Positions 9,924-17,781 of a stretch of 64,000 nucleotides of DNA are shown here, in pieces (within the stretch, counting starts at the first letter, position 1; each line of letters begins with the position of its first letter). This DNA is from LD21 sp963715785 (GTDB lineage: Bacteria > Bacteroidota > Bacteroidia > Bacteroidales > VadinHA17): contig OY970276.1 in assembly GCA_963715785.1 (NCBI GenBank), forward strand, positions 930,001 to 994,000, written 5' to 3'. The notes beneath the pieces were generated by a model, which ran no database searches, was not told the DNA's origin, and was given only the letters and a program-made list of their open reading frames with translations. The position numbers and the translations under genes were made by a program.

Positions 9924-10616
9924 TTAAAAGGTTGATGCCATTGCTTTCGGAAAAAGTATATTATTCTCTATATGAACATGGGTATGCAGATCATCTTCAA
10001 ATTCACCCAGCAGTTTAAGAGCAACTTTATAGGTATTGCACCCGTCTTCCGGCACTTTGTAATTGCCAGTGAGAACATTTATTTTGTCCATCGTGTTTCC
10101 TGCAAATTCATGTTCTCCTGATAACCGGGAGATTTCAGAGGTGATAGTCTTCTTTGCTTCTGCTGATCCTGAAATAATAACCTCTTTGATAGCAGGAAAG
10201 AGAACATCTTCTTCATTTTTCATATGTTGAGTAAGTTCCCGGTTAATTTGGAAAAAGAGGTCTGCCACCAATAAAAGTTCAGGGTGCCTTTCTCCATGGA
10301 CCGAGGCAATTTTCCCGGTATAGTTTAAAAGTTCGGGCATAGTTTTCAAAACGTACTTATGATGCGTGTTTACAATATAATCACACAAAAATCCCGGATC
10401 CCATTCAACATAATTGTAAATGTTTGCAGCAGGAGATGATTTTATGGCTGCAAGTTTCTTCATAAGATTATCCCTGTCAATCCCCTTTTCAATGCAGGCT
10501 TCGACTATTTCCTTTTTCCCTCCGCAGCAGAAATCAATTCCAGCTTCCTTAAAAACGGATGCAGTTCTGTAATCCAGCGCCACTATTTCCCCGATTGTCA
10601 TTTCCTTTTTCATCAT
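9924..10616 (-). CDS. ric: Iron-sulfur cluster repair di-iron protein (Ric/ScdA/YtfE family)
   Basis: A diiron protein that repairs Fe-S clusters damaged by nitric oxide or peroxide. The 230 residues have the N-terminal ScdA_N (DUF542) domain with its signature FKEAGIDFCCGGK (two adjacent cysteines, about residues 24-36). A C-terminal hemerythrin-like domain follows, with HHKYV, HGERHPE, HMKNEEDVLFP, HEFAG and HVHIENNILFP supplying His/Glu ligands. Family length is normally 220-245, so it is complete. The ATG is at 10616, with a second ATG at 10613. It is first in an operon with the hemerythrin gene and diverges from an Rrf2 regulator. A consensus promoter and an inverted repeat lie just upstream. 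Confidence 0.93.
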   Translation of the reverse strand: MMKKEMTIGEIVALDYRTASVFKEAGIDFCCGGKKEIVEACIEKGIDRDNLMKKLAAIKSSPAANIYNYVEWDPGFLCDYIVNTHHKYVLKTMPELLNYTGKIASVHGERHPELLLVADLFFQINRELTQHMKNEEDVLFPAIKEVIISGSAEAKKTITSEISRLSGEHEFAGNTMDKINVLTGNYKVPEDGCNTYKVALKLLGEFEDDLHTHVHIENNILFPKAMASTF

Positions 10617-10635
10617 TTAATATTTTAATCTAGCA

Positions 10636-10666
10636 CAAAGCTAAACATATTTTATTAAAAGACAAA
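10636..10666 (-). promoter_or_regulatory. Promoter for ric-hemerythrin operon (TTTG-N19-TAGCTTTG)
   Basis: On the minus strand, TTTG (10666-10663) is followed after 19 bp by TAGCTTTG (10643-10636). This is an exact match to the Bacteroidota consensus TTTG/TAnnTTTG with standard spacing. It ends 20 bp before the ric ATG. Confidence 0.75.
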
Positions 10667-10676
10667 AAGGTCTTTT
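10657..10676. promoter_or_regulatory. Inverted repeat AAAAGAC-N6-GTCTTTT, candidate Rrf2 operator
   Basis: A perfect 7-bp inverted repeat with a 6-bp spacer lies exactly between the two divergent promoters. It overlaps the -33 element of ric (10663-10666) and three bases of the -33 element of the Rrf2 gene (10674-10677). A dimeric repressor bound here would block both promoters. Assignment to the adjacent Rrf2 protein is inference from position and symmetry. Confidence 0.6.
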
Positions 10677-10707
10677 GGTAATTTTTAAAATATTTTTACT
10701 ATTTTTG
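10674..10707 (+). promoter_or_regulatory. Promoter for rrf2 gene (TTTG-N22-TATTTTTG)
   Basis: TTTG at 10674-10677 and TATTTTTG at 10700-10707 match the Bacteroidota -33/-7 consensus with a 22-bp spacer, at the long end of normal. It lies 29 bp before the ATG at 10737. Confidence 0.6.
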
Positions 10708-10736
10708 CGTAAGTATTGAATTAATCATTGAGAATT

Positions 10737-11165
10737 ATGTTTAATAAAGAGACGGAATATGCGCTCAGAGGCCTGGTTTATATTAATTTACAAAACATGA
10801 AAGGAAAGAGGCCCGGAACCGCTGAAGTGGCAAAAGAAATCGATGCGCCGCCATTTTTTATTGCAAAAATTTTACAGAGACTCGTGAGATCGGGTTTTCT
10901 CAGGTCGGTCAAAGGAAAAGGAGGAGGATTCTATTTTGATCCCGAAAAACATGCACTGCCTATCATCACTCTCATCTCCGCCATTGAAGGCGATAGATCA
11001 TTCTCCGGTTGCAGCTTCGGACTAAAGCAGTGTGACTCGTCGAATCCATGTCCTCTTCACGAAAAATACGTTCCGATAAAGGAAGCCTTAAATAAATTAA
11101 TCAGCGAGGAAACTGTTCAAAGCCTGGCCGCTAAGGTCTACAATAATGAATCGATCTTAAAATAA
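10737..11165 (+). CDS. Rrf2-family transcriptional regulator, likely Fe-S or NO sensing
   Basis: A winged-helix regulator of about 142 residues. The start is taken at ATG 10737 (MFNKETEYALRGL), since an upstream TTG at 10728 gives an atypical start. The N-terminal half has the Rrf2 helix-turn-helix and wing (KILQRLVRSGFL, SVKGKGGGF). Three cysteines spaced C-x6-C-x5-C near residues 89-102 (CSFGLKQCDSSNPC) resemble the cluster-binding cysteines of IscR and NsrR. It is divergent from ric and upstream of a membrane 4Fe-4S protein. Known relatives sense NO, Fe-S status or redox through the cluster. Control of the flanking genes via the repeat at 10657-10676 is inferred. Confidence 0.9.
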   Translation: MFNKETEYALRGLVYINLQNMKGKRPGTAEVAKEIDAPPFFIAKILQRLVRSGFLRSVKGKGGGFYFDPEKHALPIITLISAIEGDRSFSGCSFGLKQCDSSNPCPLHEKYVPIKEALNKLISEETVQSLAAKVYNNESILK

Positions 11166-11175
11166 ATTTGTAGTG

Positions 11176-12147
11176 ATGTATAAACGATATAAACTCGCCT
11201 TTACAGTATTCATTCTCACTTTCATACTTCTTGCATTTGTACAGATAAAAGTCGAAAAACCAATGATTCTTGCCGAGCGTTTTTTTAAAGGCAGCGGGTG
11301 GGTGGAAATATTTCTGATTTCATGCTACGGAGCCTTCATCGTAAACAAGATGAAAAATCCAGCGAATGTTCCCGCATGGAGAAAAATAGCATGGACAATC
11401 TTCTCATTGGTTTTCTTTTCCCAGCTGGTTATAGGCATTACTCTGTCTGAGAAGTTCCTGATGACAGGCAAGCTTCATTTGCCGATTCCGATGATGATAC
11501 TGGCAGGACCAATCTACAGGGGACAGTTATCAGTAATGACAATACTTTTCCTGAGTACAGTTATTTTAACCGGACCGGCATGGTGCAGCCAGCTTTGCTA
11601 CTTTGGCGCTTTTGATAATCTGGCTTCGGGCGGAAAAACATCAAGAGAAATTCTAAAACATAAAGGGGCAATCAAATCAACCATTCTGATACTTGTTATC
11701 GCAGCAGCAATTATACTGAGGTGGATGAAAGTAGGCATGCTTGCTTCAACGCTGATTGCCGTCGCATTTGGAATTGCAGGAATTCTGATCATGGTCTTCT
11801 TTTCACTCAAAAGAAAGAAAATGATCCATTGTGTTATGTATTGTCCTATCGGTACAATAGTCAACATACTCAAACATTTAAATCCCTTCAGGATGTATAT
11901 AGATCAGAGTTGCACATTATGCATGAATTGCACAAAATTCTGCAAATATGATGCATTAAATCCTATAGATATTAAAAACTCCAGGCCATCTCTGACGTGT
12001 ACCCTGTGTGGTGACTGCCTGGCCGGATGCCATCATAGCTCCATAAAGTATAAGTTCCTGAAAATGAGACCTGATCAGGCCCGGAATTTGTACCTTATTT
12101 TGACGATTTCACTGCATGCTGCCTGTCTGGCGCTGGCACGAATCTGA
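11176..12147 (+). CDS. Membrane polyferredoxin-like 4Fe-4S protein (NapH/NosR-like)
   Basis: An integral membrane protein of about 323 residues; ATG 11176 directly follows an in-frame GTG. Five or six hydrophobic segments alternate with cysteine motifs. CSQLCYFGAFD and CVMYCPIGT correspond to the paired CxxxC-type motifs of NapH/NosR/RdxA-type proteins. Two ferredoxin motifs, CTLCMNCTKFC and CTLCGDCLAGC, lie near the C terminus and should bind two [4Fe-4S] clusters. Such proteins pass quinol electrons to periplasmic or membrane reductases. It begins 10 bp after the Rrf2 gene and is probably in the same transcript, linking it to the nitrosative or redox response. Its electron partner is not in the window. 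Confidence 0.85.
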   Translation: MYKRYKLAFTVFILTFILLAFVQIKVEKPMILAERFFKGSGWVEIFLISCYGAFIVNKMKNPANVPAWRKIAWTIFSLVFFSQLVIGITLSEKFLMTGKLHLPIPMMILAGPIYRGQLSVMTILFLSTVILTGPAWCSQLCYFGAFDNLASGGKTSREILKHKGAIKSTILILVIAAAIILRWMKVGMLASTLIAVAFGIAGILIMVFFSLKRKKMIHCVMYCPIGTIVNILKHLNPFRMYIDQSCTLCMNCTKFCKYDALNPIDIKNSRPSLTCTLCGDCLAGCHHSSIKYKFLKMRPDQARNLYLILTISLHAACLALARI

Positions 12148-12353
12148 TCTTATTCCAGCCTGATTCTTATTTTCCGGCTCTAATCTGTAACCAAAATCTT
12201 AATATTAACGTTTAAGTAGATAGAAAACCTGAAGTTGGAGAGTTGATATTTGTAGTAATCAGATTAATAAAATTGCGAATAGCTGTTATAAATATTAAAA
12301 GATCGTTATATTCGCTTCTCTTAAAGAAATTTTATTAACAATCCCATCCTGAT

Positions 12354-13091
12354 ATGCCATACAGAAGATTACCAAACACGGATACGGCAAGGATAAAGGC
12401 TATGAAAACCGCTCTGGAAAAGGGAAAAGAGCTTCCTCCAAGCAAACTGGCCTATTCATCCAGATCAATTGTCCGTCTTCAAAGATTCCTTCCGCTATTC
12501 AGCCATAACTTCCAGTTATACCGGCAGGCTCTGGCTTCACAAAACATAAAAAGCAAAGACTATAACGAAACCTTAAGAAAAGCCAGGGTCTATCTGACTC
12601 ATTTTATCAGGGTAATGAATATGGCAATTTTCCGCGGTGACCTGCCGGCAGAAACCAGAGCGTTTTACGGACTTGCCACTGATGAGTCAACTGTTCCTTC
12701 ACTTACTACCGAGAATGAACTCATGAGCTGGGGCAGAAGGATTATCGAAGGGGAAGAGTTCAGGATAAAGAAAGGGGGGAGCCCAATAACTAATCCCACA
12801 ATTGCCGTGGTCAAAGTACGATTTGAGAATTTCCTCGAAGCCTGGAATTATCATAATACCATAGCCAAAAGAACCCTGGAATACACTGACAAGAACATTC
12901 TGCTAAGGAAAGAAGCTGATGAAATTATTCTTCAGCTTTGGAATGAGATTGAAAATTCGCATCTGGCCCTTTCTGAAGAGATGCGAAAAAAAGAAAGTGA
13001 GGAATACGGACTGGTATATTTCTTCAGAAAAGGCGAACTTGATAAGAACCAGGCCAATGAAGTTCCGGCTCAGGTCCAGGAGCAGTCTTAA
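12354..13091 (+). CDS. Hypothetical protein, mainly helical
   Basis: I do not recognise this 245-residue protein. It has no signal peptide or membrane segment. The N terminus is basic (MPYRRLPNTDTARIK). The rest reads as amphipathic helices, including a long charged helix at about 195-225. No catalytic motif, cysteine pair or nucleotide-binding loop is visible. It stands alone, 206 bp after the 4Fe-4S gene, and is convergent with the Nudix-type regulator, their 3' ends overlapping by 4 bp. Normal length and base composition suggest a real gene. Function unknown. Confidence 0.7.
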   Translation: MPYRRLPNTDTARIKAMKTALEKGKELPPSKLAYSSRSIVRLQRFLPLFSHNFQLYRQALASQNIKSKDYNETLRKARVYLTHFIRVMNMAIFRGDLPAETRAFYGLATDESTVPSLTTENELMSWGRRIIEGEEFRIKKGGSPITNPTIAVVKVRFENFLEAWNYHNTIAKRTLEYTDKNILLRKEADEIILQLWNEIENSHLALSEEMRKKESEEYGLVYFFRKGELDKNQANEVPAQVQEQS

Positions 13092-13864
13092 AACTCTGGT
13101 CCCCTGTTTTCCGAGAGTGCCCGTTTATATTTTACTCTATTAAAAGAGTATAGCGAAGGAGAACGATGCGGGCCAATATTGCGACGCTGATCGAGACGTC
13201 TGAGAATTCCCTGGCTAAGTATCTTTTTCTGAAAATTCCTGCGATCGATCCTTCTGTTTAAGATTGTTTCATAAAGCTTCTGCAATTCAGGTAAAGTAAA
13301 CTTATCAGGAAGAAGGTTTAAGCCAATCGGCTGATATTTAAGCTGTATCCTTATTGTCTCCAAAGCCTTTTCAATCATGCTTTCGTGGTCGAAAAGCAGC
13401 ACCGGAAGGTCTTGAATATCCCACCACGCACAATCTTTTGAAAATTCATCGGCCTTTGGTACAGCCCTGGAGAATTCTATAAGCGCATAATATCCTATCG
13501 AGACTGTACGGGCGTCAAGCCACGATCCCCTGGCCTCCTTATATAGCCATGACGACTTTAACAGCGCATCATTTTTAACACTTTTCAACCGGCCGGAATC
13601 GCCAAAGGTATAATACTGCTGCAAAAACACCCCTTTTAACCCGGTTCTTTCATTTAAAATGCGATTGGCAGCATCATCAATGGATTCCGAGTGCCCGACA
13701 TGACCTCCCGGCAAACACCAGCCATCAACAGCTTTCCAGCTTCTTAACATCACCTTAAGCTGATTATCGTGATAACCAAAGATGGCACAATCTATAGACA
13801 GATGGGGAATGAATTGCTTATACCCAGCTGATATAAATTCCGCCATATCCATTTTTGCATTCAT
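13088..13864 (-). CDS. Nudix-like transcriptional regulator (NrtR/AraR type) with degenerate Nudix box
   Basis: A 258-residue protein with an N-terminal Nudix fold and a C-terminal winged-helix region (about 165-235). The Nudix box is degenerate. It keeps the leading Gly and Glu (GGHVGHSESIDDAANR) but then reads RILNERTGL where catalytic enzymes have REUxEE. Loss of these glutamates is typical of NrtR-family regulators, which use the Nudix fold to bind an effector and the winged helix to bind DNA. In Bacteroidota, members such as AraR control sugar catabolism. Here it diverges from a beta-mannosidase gene, with a palindrome between them, so control of mannoside use plus autoregulation is plausible. 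ATG 13864 is used; internal ATGs at 13852 and 13846 are alternatives. Confidence 0.82.
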   Translation of the reverse strand: MNAKMDMAEFISAGYKQFIPHLSIDCAIFGYHDNQLKVMLRSWKAVDGWCLPGGHVGHSESIDDAANRILNERTGLKGVFLQQYYTFGDSGRLKSVKNDALLKSSWLYKEARGSWLDARTVSIGYYALIEFSRAVPKADEFSKDCAWWDIQDLPVLLFDHESMIEKALETIRIQLKYQPIGLNLLPDKFTLPELQKLYETILNRRIDRRNFQKKILSQGILRRLDQRRNIGPHRSPSLYSFNRVKYKRALSENRGPEF

Positions 13865-13869
13865 AACTG

Positions 13870-13877
13870 CAAAAGTA
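13870..13877 (-). promoter_or_regulatory. Candidate -7 element (TACTTTTG) of the Nudix-type regulator
   Basis: TACTTTTG read on the minus strand (13877-13870) matches TAnnTTTG. It lies only 5 bp before the first ATG (13864), favouring an internal start at 13852 or 13846 or a nearly leaderless mRNA. The palindrome at 13888-13904 occupies the spacer and -33 region. Confidence 0.4.
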
Positions 13878-13887
13878 AAAAAATCAT

Positions 13888-13904
13888 TGTGTATTTTTTA
13901 CACA
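13888..13904. promoter_or_regulatory. Palindrome TGTGTA-N5-TACACA, candidate operator
   Basis: A perfect 6-bp inverted repeat with a 5-bp AT spacer lies in the 109-bp divergent region between the Nudix-type regulator and the beta-mannosidase. A related half-site (CTTTTACACA) ends at 13940, 36 bp further along, within an imperfect TGT-ACA site. The position fits binding by the adjacent NrtR/AraR-like protein; this is inferred. Confidence 0.55.
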
Positions 13905-13973
13905 TTAAAAAAATTGATTAATATTGTTTGCTTTTACACATATATTCAAAAGTAACCCTTAAAACATCTTAAG

Positions 13974-16628
13974 ATGATAACCAGAAAACTCCTTGCCTCG
14001 ATTGTGTTTTCATTTATTTCATTCGCTCAGATAGCAGCACAGGCATCTCCGACACTTCAGGATATAAAAGACGGATGGACATTTCATAAAGTTGGAACAA
14101 ATGAATGGCATCCTGCCACGGTTCCGGGTTGTGTTCATACCGATCTGATCGCAAGCAAAATAATTCCTGATCCCTTTTACAGGGACAATGAATCAAAGGT
14201 TCAATGGGTAGATAAATATTCCTGGGAATACCAGACTACTTTTACAGTTGATAAAACAACCATCAGCAGACAAAACATTGAGTTGTGCTTTAAGGGTCTC
14301 GATACTTATGCAGAAGTCTTTCTGAATGATCAGCACATACTGGCAACCGACAACATGTTCCGTGAATGGAATGCGGATGTCAAAAAACTATTAGTGGAAG
14401 GCAGCAACACACTCAGAATCCTGTTTCATTCACCTGTTGCCATGGGTTTATTAAGCAGGGACAAATTTGATATCGATGCCCCTGTTGGGTACAACCTGGA
14501 ATTTGTAGCTACCTCCGACTGGCCTGCTGTCGGGCCTTATGTTCGCAAGGCGGCTTACATGTTTGGATGGGACTGGGGTCCGAAGCTTACTACAAGCGGG
14601 ATATGGAGACCTGTTTTTCTTAAAGCCTGGGATAATATAAGGATTAACGGAATACAAATAATTCAGGGCACCGTTTCAGCCAAAAAAGCCGGGCTCTCTG
14701 CTGTGGTAACTATCGAGGCGTCTTCTTCTTTTACCGGGATGTTGAATCTTTCATACGGGCTCAATGGCAAAAGCACAGAAATTAATTCACATCAGGTCAG
14801 TTTAATGAAGGGCCTGAATGATATCAATATAGATTTCGAAATCAACAATCCGGCTCTTTGGTGGCCAAACGGGCTTGGCGACCATCCCGTATACGAATTC
14901 ACCGGATCACTTACTATGGGAACAAATGAGATTGATAAGTTCACAACTCATTCAGGGATAAGGACAATAAAACTAATCCGTGAGCCAGAGAAAGAAGGCG
15001 GAAATTCCTTCTACTTTGAAGTCAATGGAGTCCCAGTATTTGCTAAAGGGGCTAATTATATCCCATCCGACATCTTTCCTTCAAGAGTAACTGACAAGCA
15101 CTATGAAGAACTCATAAAATATGCGGCTGATGCTAATATGAACATGTTCAGGGTGTGGGGCGGTGGAATTTATGAAAACGATATCTTTTATGATTTATGC
15201 GATAAGAACGGGATTATGATCTGGCAGGATTTTGCTTTTGCAGCTCATAGTCCTGACTATCCCGAGTACAAGGAGACAATGGCTATGGAATTTAAGGACA
15301 ATATTCTGCGGCTTCATAATCACCCCTGCATTGCTCTCTGGTGCGGCAACAATGAAATGGATCTGGTATGGAATTTATTAATGAAGAAATACTTTGGCAT
15401 TCCGCTTTCAAAAGAGGCAAATTTACTTTCAGGCATTCTTCCATTCCTCCCACCTGCAGGCAAAGTTGATCCGAAAGTGACTGAAAGGGTTATGAAGGCA
15501 TATGATGACATTTTTTATAAAATGATACCTGAGGCTATAGAAAAATATGATCATAATTCGCATGATTACTGGCCTTCATCACCTATGGGAGGCTATAGGG
15601 AACCAATGACAATGAATAAGCCGCAATCGGGCGATATGCATTATTATGTGGCATATGTCAATAAGCCCTTCAGCAATATACTGGAAACACAGTCACATTT
15701 TTTCAGTGAGCATGGCTTTCAGTCGTGGCCCGACAAAAAAGTAGTATACCAGTTTACCTCTGCGGAAGACAGGGATAAAAATTCAGCGGTCATGCGCGCT
15801 CATAATAAAGCCATGATAGGGAATAGTGTTCTTGATAAATACATAAAGATGTATTACAGACAACCAAAGGATTTTGACTCTTATATTTATCTCACCCAGC
15901 TTCTTCAGAACAGTTGTATGAAGCTTTCTCTGGAAACTCACAGACGGTGGATGCCATATACTATGGGTAGCCTCTACTGGCAGCTTAATGATGTATGGCC
16001 GGTGGCCTCGTGGGCCAGCATCGATTACCAGAATAATCCAAAAGGCCTATATTATATTGCAAAAAAAGCTTTTGATCAGATCATAGTTGTCCCTTCAAAT
16101 TTTAAAAATGATTTTGCGGTAAACATTGTGTCAGATAAAAGGGAGTCCTTTAAAGCGAAAATGGAGATGAGAATATTTGATTTCAATGGGAAAGAACTTT
16201 GGAGCAAGACACTGCAGATCAATGCACCTGCAAATACCAGCACTGAATTTTTTAAAACATCAACTAAGGATCTTATCGGGAAATTCGATTCGACACAGAT
16301 TGTATTCAGTGTGAAATTGCTTCAGGGAAGCAGGCTCCTCGCTTCAAATCTGTGCTACTTTTCATCACCGAAGGATCTGAAGCTGCAAAGGCCTGTAATT
16401 ACAAAAACAATATCAGCATCAGATGAAGGATTCTCAATTACTCTTACCACGGATAAGCTTGTAAAGGATCTGTATCTTGATACTGATGAAAAAGGATTGT
16501 TCAGCGATAATTATTTTGACCTGCTTCCGGGAGAAAAAACTATTGTAACTTTTAAGACTGAGGAAAAGATAAATAATTTCGCGGATAAGCTGAATTTATT
16601 TTCACTTACCGATTCCTATCAGGAATAA
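13974..16628 (+). CDS. Beta-mannosidase, glycoside hydrolase family 2
   Basis: Exo-acting GH2 enzyme releasing mannose from beta-mannosides. A signal peptide ends near residues 22-24 (SFAQIAAQA), placing it in the periplasm or at the outer membrane. The 884 residues follow the GH2 plan: jelly-roll sugar-binding domain (about 25-210), Ig-like domain (about 220-330), TIM barrel (about 335-690) and C-terminal beta domains. The acid/base Glu is in WCGNNEMD (near 458) and the nucleophile Glu is in FFSEHGF (near 578). WGGGIYE and the N-terminal region resemble beta-mannosidases more than beta-galactosidases. It diverges from an NrtR/AraR-like regulator. A hairpin-T terminator follows. Confidence 0.92.
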   Translation: MITRKLLASIVFSFISFAQIAAQASPTLQDIKDGWTFHKVGTNEWHPATVPGCVHTDLIASKIIPDPFYRDNESKVQWVDKYSWEYQTTFTVDKTTISRQNIELCFKGLDTYAEVFLNDQHILATDNMFREWNADVKKLLVEGSNTLRILFHSPVAMGLLSRDKFDIDAPVGYNLEFVATSDWPAVGPYVRKAAYMFGWDWGPKLTTSGIWRPVFLKAWDNIRINGIQIIQGTVSAKKAGLSAVVTIEASSSFTGMLNLSYGLNGKSTEINSHQVSLMKGLNDINIDFEINNPALWWPNGLGDHPVYEFTGSLTMGTNEIDKFTTHSGIRTIKLIREPEKEGGNSFYFEVNGVPVFAKGANYIPSDIFPSRVTDKHYEELIKYAADANMNMFRVWGGGIYENDIFYDLCDKNGIMIWQDFAFAAHSPDYPEYKETMAMEFKDNILRLHNHPCIALWCGNNEMDLVWNLLMKKYFGIPLSKEANLLSGILPFLPPAGKVDPKVTERVMKAYDDIFYKMIPEAIEKYDHNSHDYWPSSPMGGYREPMTMNKPQSGDMHYYVAYVNKPFSNILETQSHFFSEHGFQSWPDKKVVYQFTSAEDRDKNSAVMRAHNKAMIGNSVLDKYIKMYYRQPKDFDSYIYLTQLLQNSCMKLSLETHRRWMPYTMGSLYWQLNDVWPVASWASIDYQNNPKGLYYIAKKAFDQIIVVPSNFKNDFAVNIVSDKRESFKAKMEMRIFDFNGKELWSKTLQINAPANTSTEFFKTSTKDLIGKFDSTQIVFSVKLLQGSRLLASNLCYFSSPKDLKLQRPVITKTISASDEGFSITLTTDKLVKDLYLDTDEKGLFSDNYFDLLPGEKTIVTFKTEEKINNFADKLNLFSLTDSYQE

Positions 16629-16647
16629 CAGCAGTGATTTTTAAGCA

Positions 16648-16678
16648 GGGACACTTCACTCTGAACGTGACCCTTTTT
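16648..16678 (+). terminator. Rho-independent terminator after the beta-mannosidase gene
   Basis: GGGACAC-TTCA pairs with TGAA and GTGACCC around a CTC loop, with one A-A mismatch and one bulged C. Five T residues follow at 16674-16678. It begins 20 bp after the mannosidase stop and lacks a T-tract on the other side, so it acts on the plus strand. Confidence 0.65.
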
Positions 16679-16717
16679 GAAGGTTTATGCAGATAATTAC
16701 AATTAGAACTGCCTGAA

Positions 16718-17647
16718 TCAGACTGATTGCCGGGGAATATTTTTATTCCTCAGATAATAGAATATCGCCACGATTATCAATATCGGAAGAGGAAGGTAGA
16801 GTGCCTGTTTCCACATTGGCATCTCCGGCGGTGTGCTTAAAATCTGTGAGCCGCTGAAGAATGAAAGCATAACAGGAAAAGCATTATTGACAAAGTGTGC
16901 TATTATTGGTAACCACAGGTTGCCACTCCACAGGAGAAGATATCCAAAAACCAGACCGAGAATGAATCGCGGTACGAATCCGAAGAACTGAAAATGGATA
17001 GCACTAAAGATAAAAGCAGTCACCCAGACAGCTATGTGGCCTGATCGGAAAAGACCAGTAAATATCTTCTGAAAAACGCCTCTGAAAATCAACTCCTCAG
17101 CAATCGCAGGAATTAAAGCTATTGTAAGTACATTCACCATCATATCAGAGAATGTGTTCTTAATCATCAGTCCCGAGATGAGATTATCAGCCTTATCCTC
17201 TTTTTCAACCATCCATTGCTGAACACCAGAAAGCCAGTCGGGAAGATGCATAGCCGAGTTAATCTGACCAGTTAAATCTGTCACAGGAAACATGCAAAAT
17301 GCCAGTATCATAACCAGTCCGGCATCTTTCCACTGAGGCATTCTCAATTCCGCCAGCGGCTTGTTTTTGTCAGGTTTCAGAAGAGTTAATAAAATGAATG
17401 AAGGAATGATCAGAAGGGAAATGTCCTGAACAATTAACAGGTATCTCAGAAACGCAATGTCCTGCCCGCTGAAGGTGCTCGCTGTTTTATCAAGTGAGTT
17501 CATATCGGCATGAAAGATGAGCGTGCCGGCCAGAACAAGCACGAGCATAAGCGAAAGCCCGACCACGATTATAACCACAATTGATGCAAGGAGCTGATAA
17601 ACAGGCGATTCATCATGCAGTCGGAAAAGTCCCTTCTTGTCCTTCAT
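16718..17647 (-). CDS. CPBP-family intramembrane metalloprotease
   Basis: A polytopic membrane protein of about 309 residues from ATG 17647 (MKDKKGLFRL); the open frame extends 11 codons upstream. The CPBP/Abi (CAAX protease-like) signature is clear: EELIFRGVFQ (EExxxR), FSAIHFQFFG (FxxxH) and HFVNNAF (HxxxN/B). These residues coordinate zinc in Rce1-type proteases. About eight hydrophobic segments are visible. Substrates of bacterial CPBP proteins are mostly unknown. A second, distinct CPBP gene lies 1.3 kb away beyond dusB, not in tandem with this one. Confidence 0.85.
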   Translation of the reverse strand: MKDKKGLFRLHDESPVYQLLASIVVIIVVGLSLMLVLVLAGTLIFHADMNSLDKTASTFSGQDIAFLRYLLIVQDISLLIIPSFILLTLLKPDKNKPLAELRMPQWKDAGLVMILAFCMFPVTDLTGQINSAMHLPDWLSGVQQWMVEKEDKADNLISGLMIKNTFSDMMVNVLTIALIPAIAEELIFRGVFQKIFTGLFRSGHIAVWVTAFIFSAIHFQFFGFVPRFILGLVFGYLLLWSGNLWLPIIAHFVNNAFPVMLSFFSGSQILSTPPEMPMWKQALYLPLPILIIVAIFYYLRNKNIPRQSV

Positions 17648-17781
17648 TTTATTAATTTTGCAGCAGTTAAAGATAAACATATTTATTCAGGTGCTCCCGA
17701 CCTTGTCAGACAATACCCTAAAGGCGATAAGGAACAATAATTAAAAAATTTAAATTCGTTTTATAACTAAATAAATTATAC

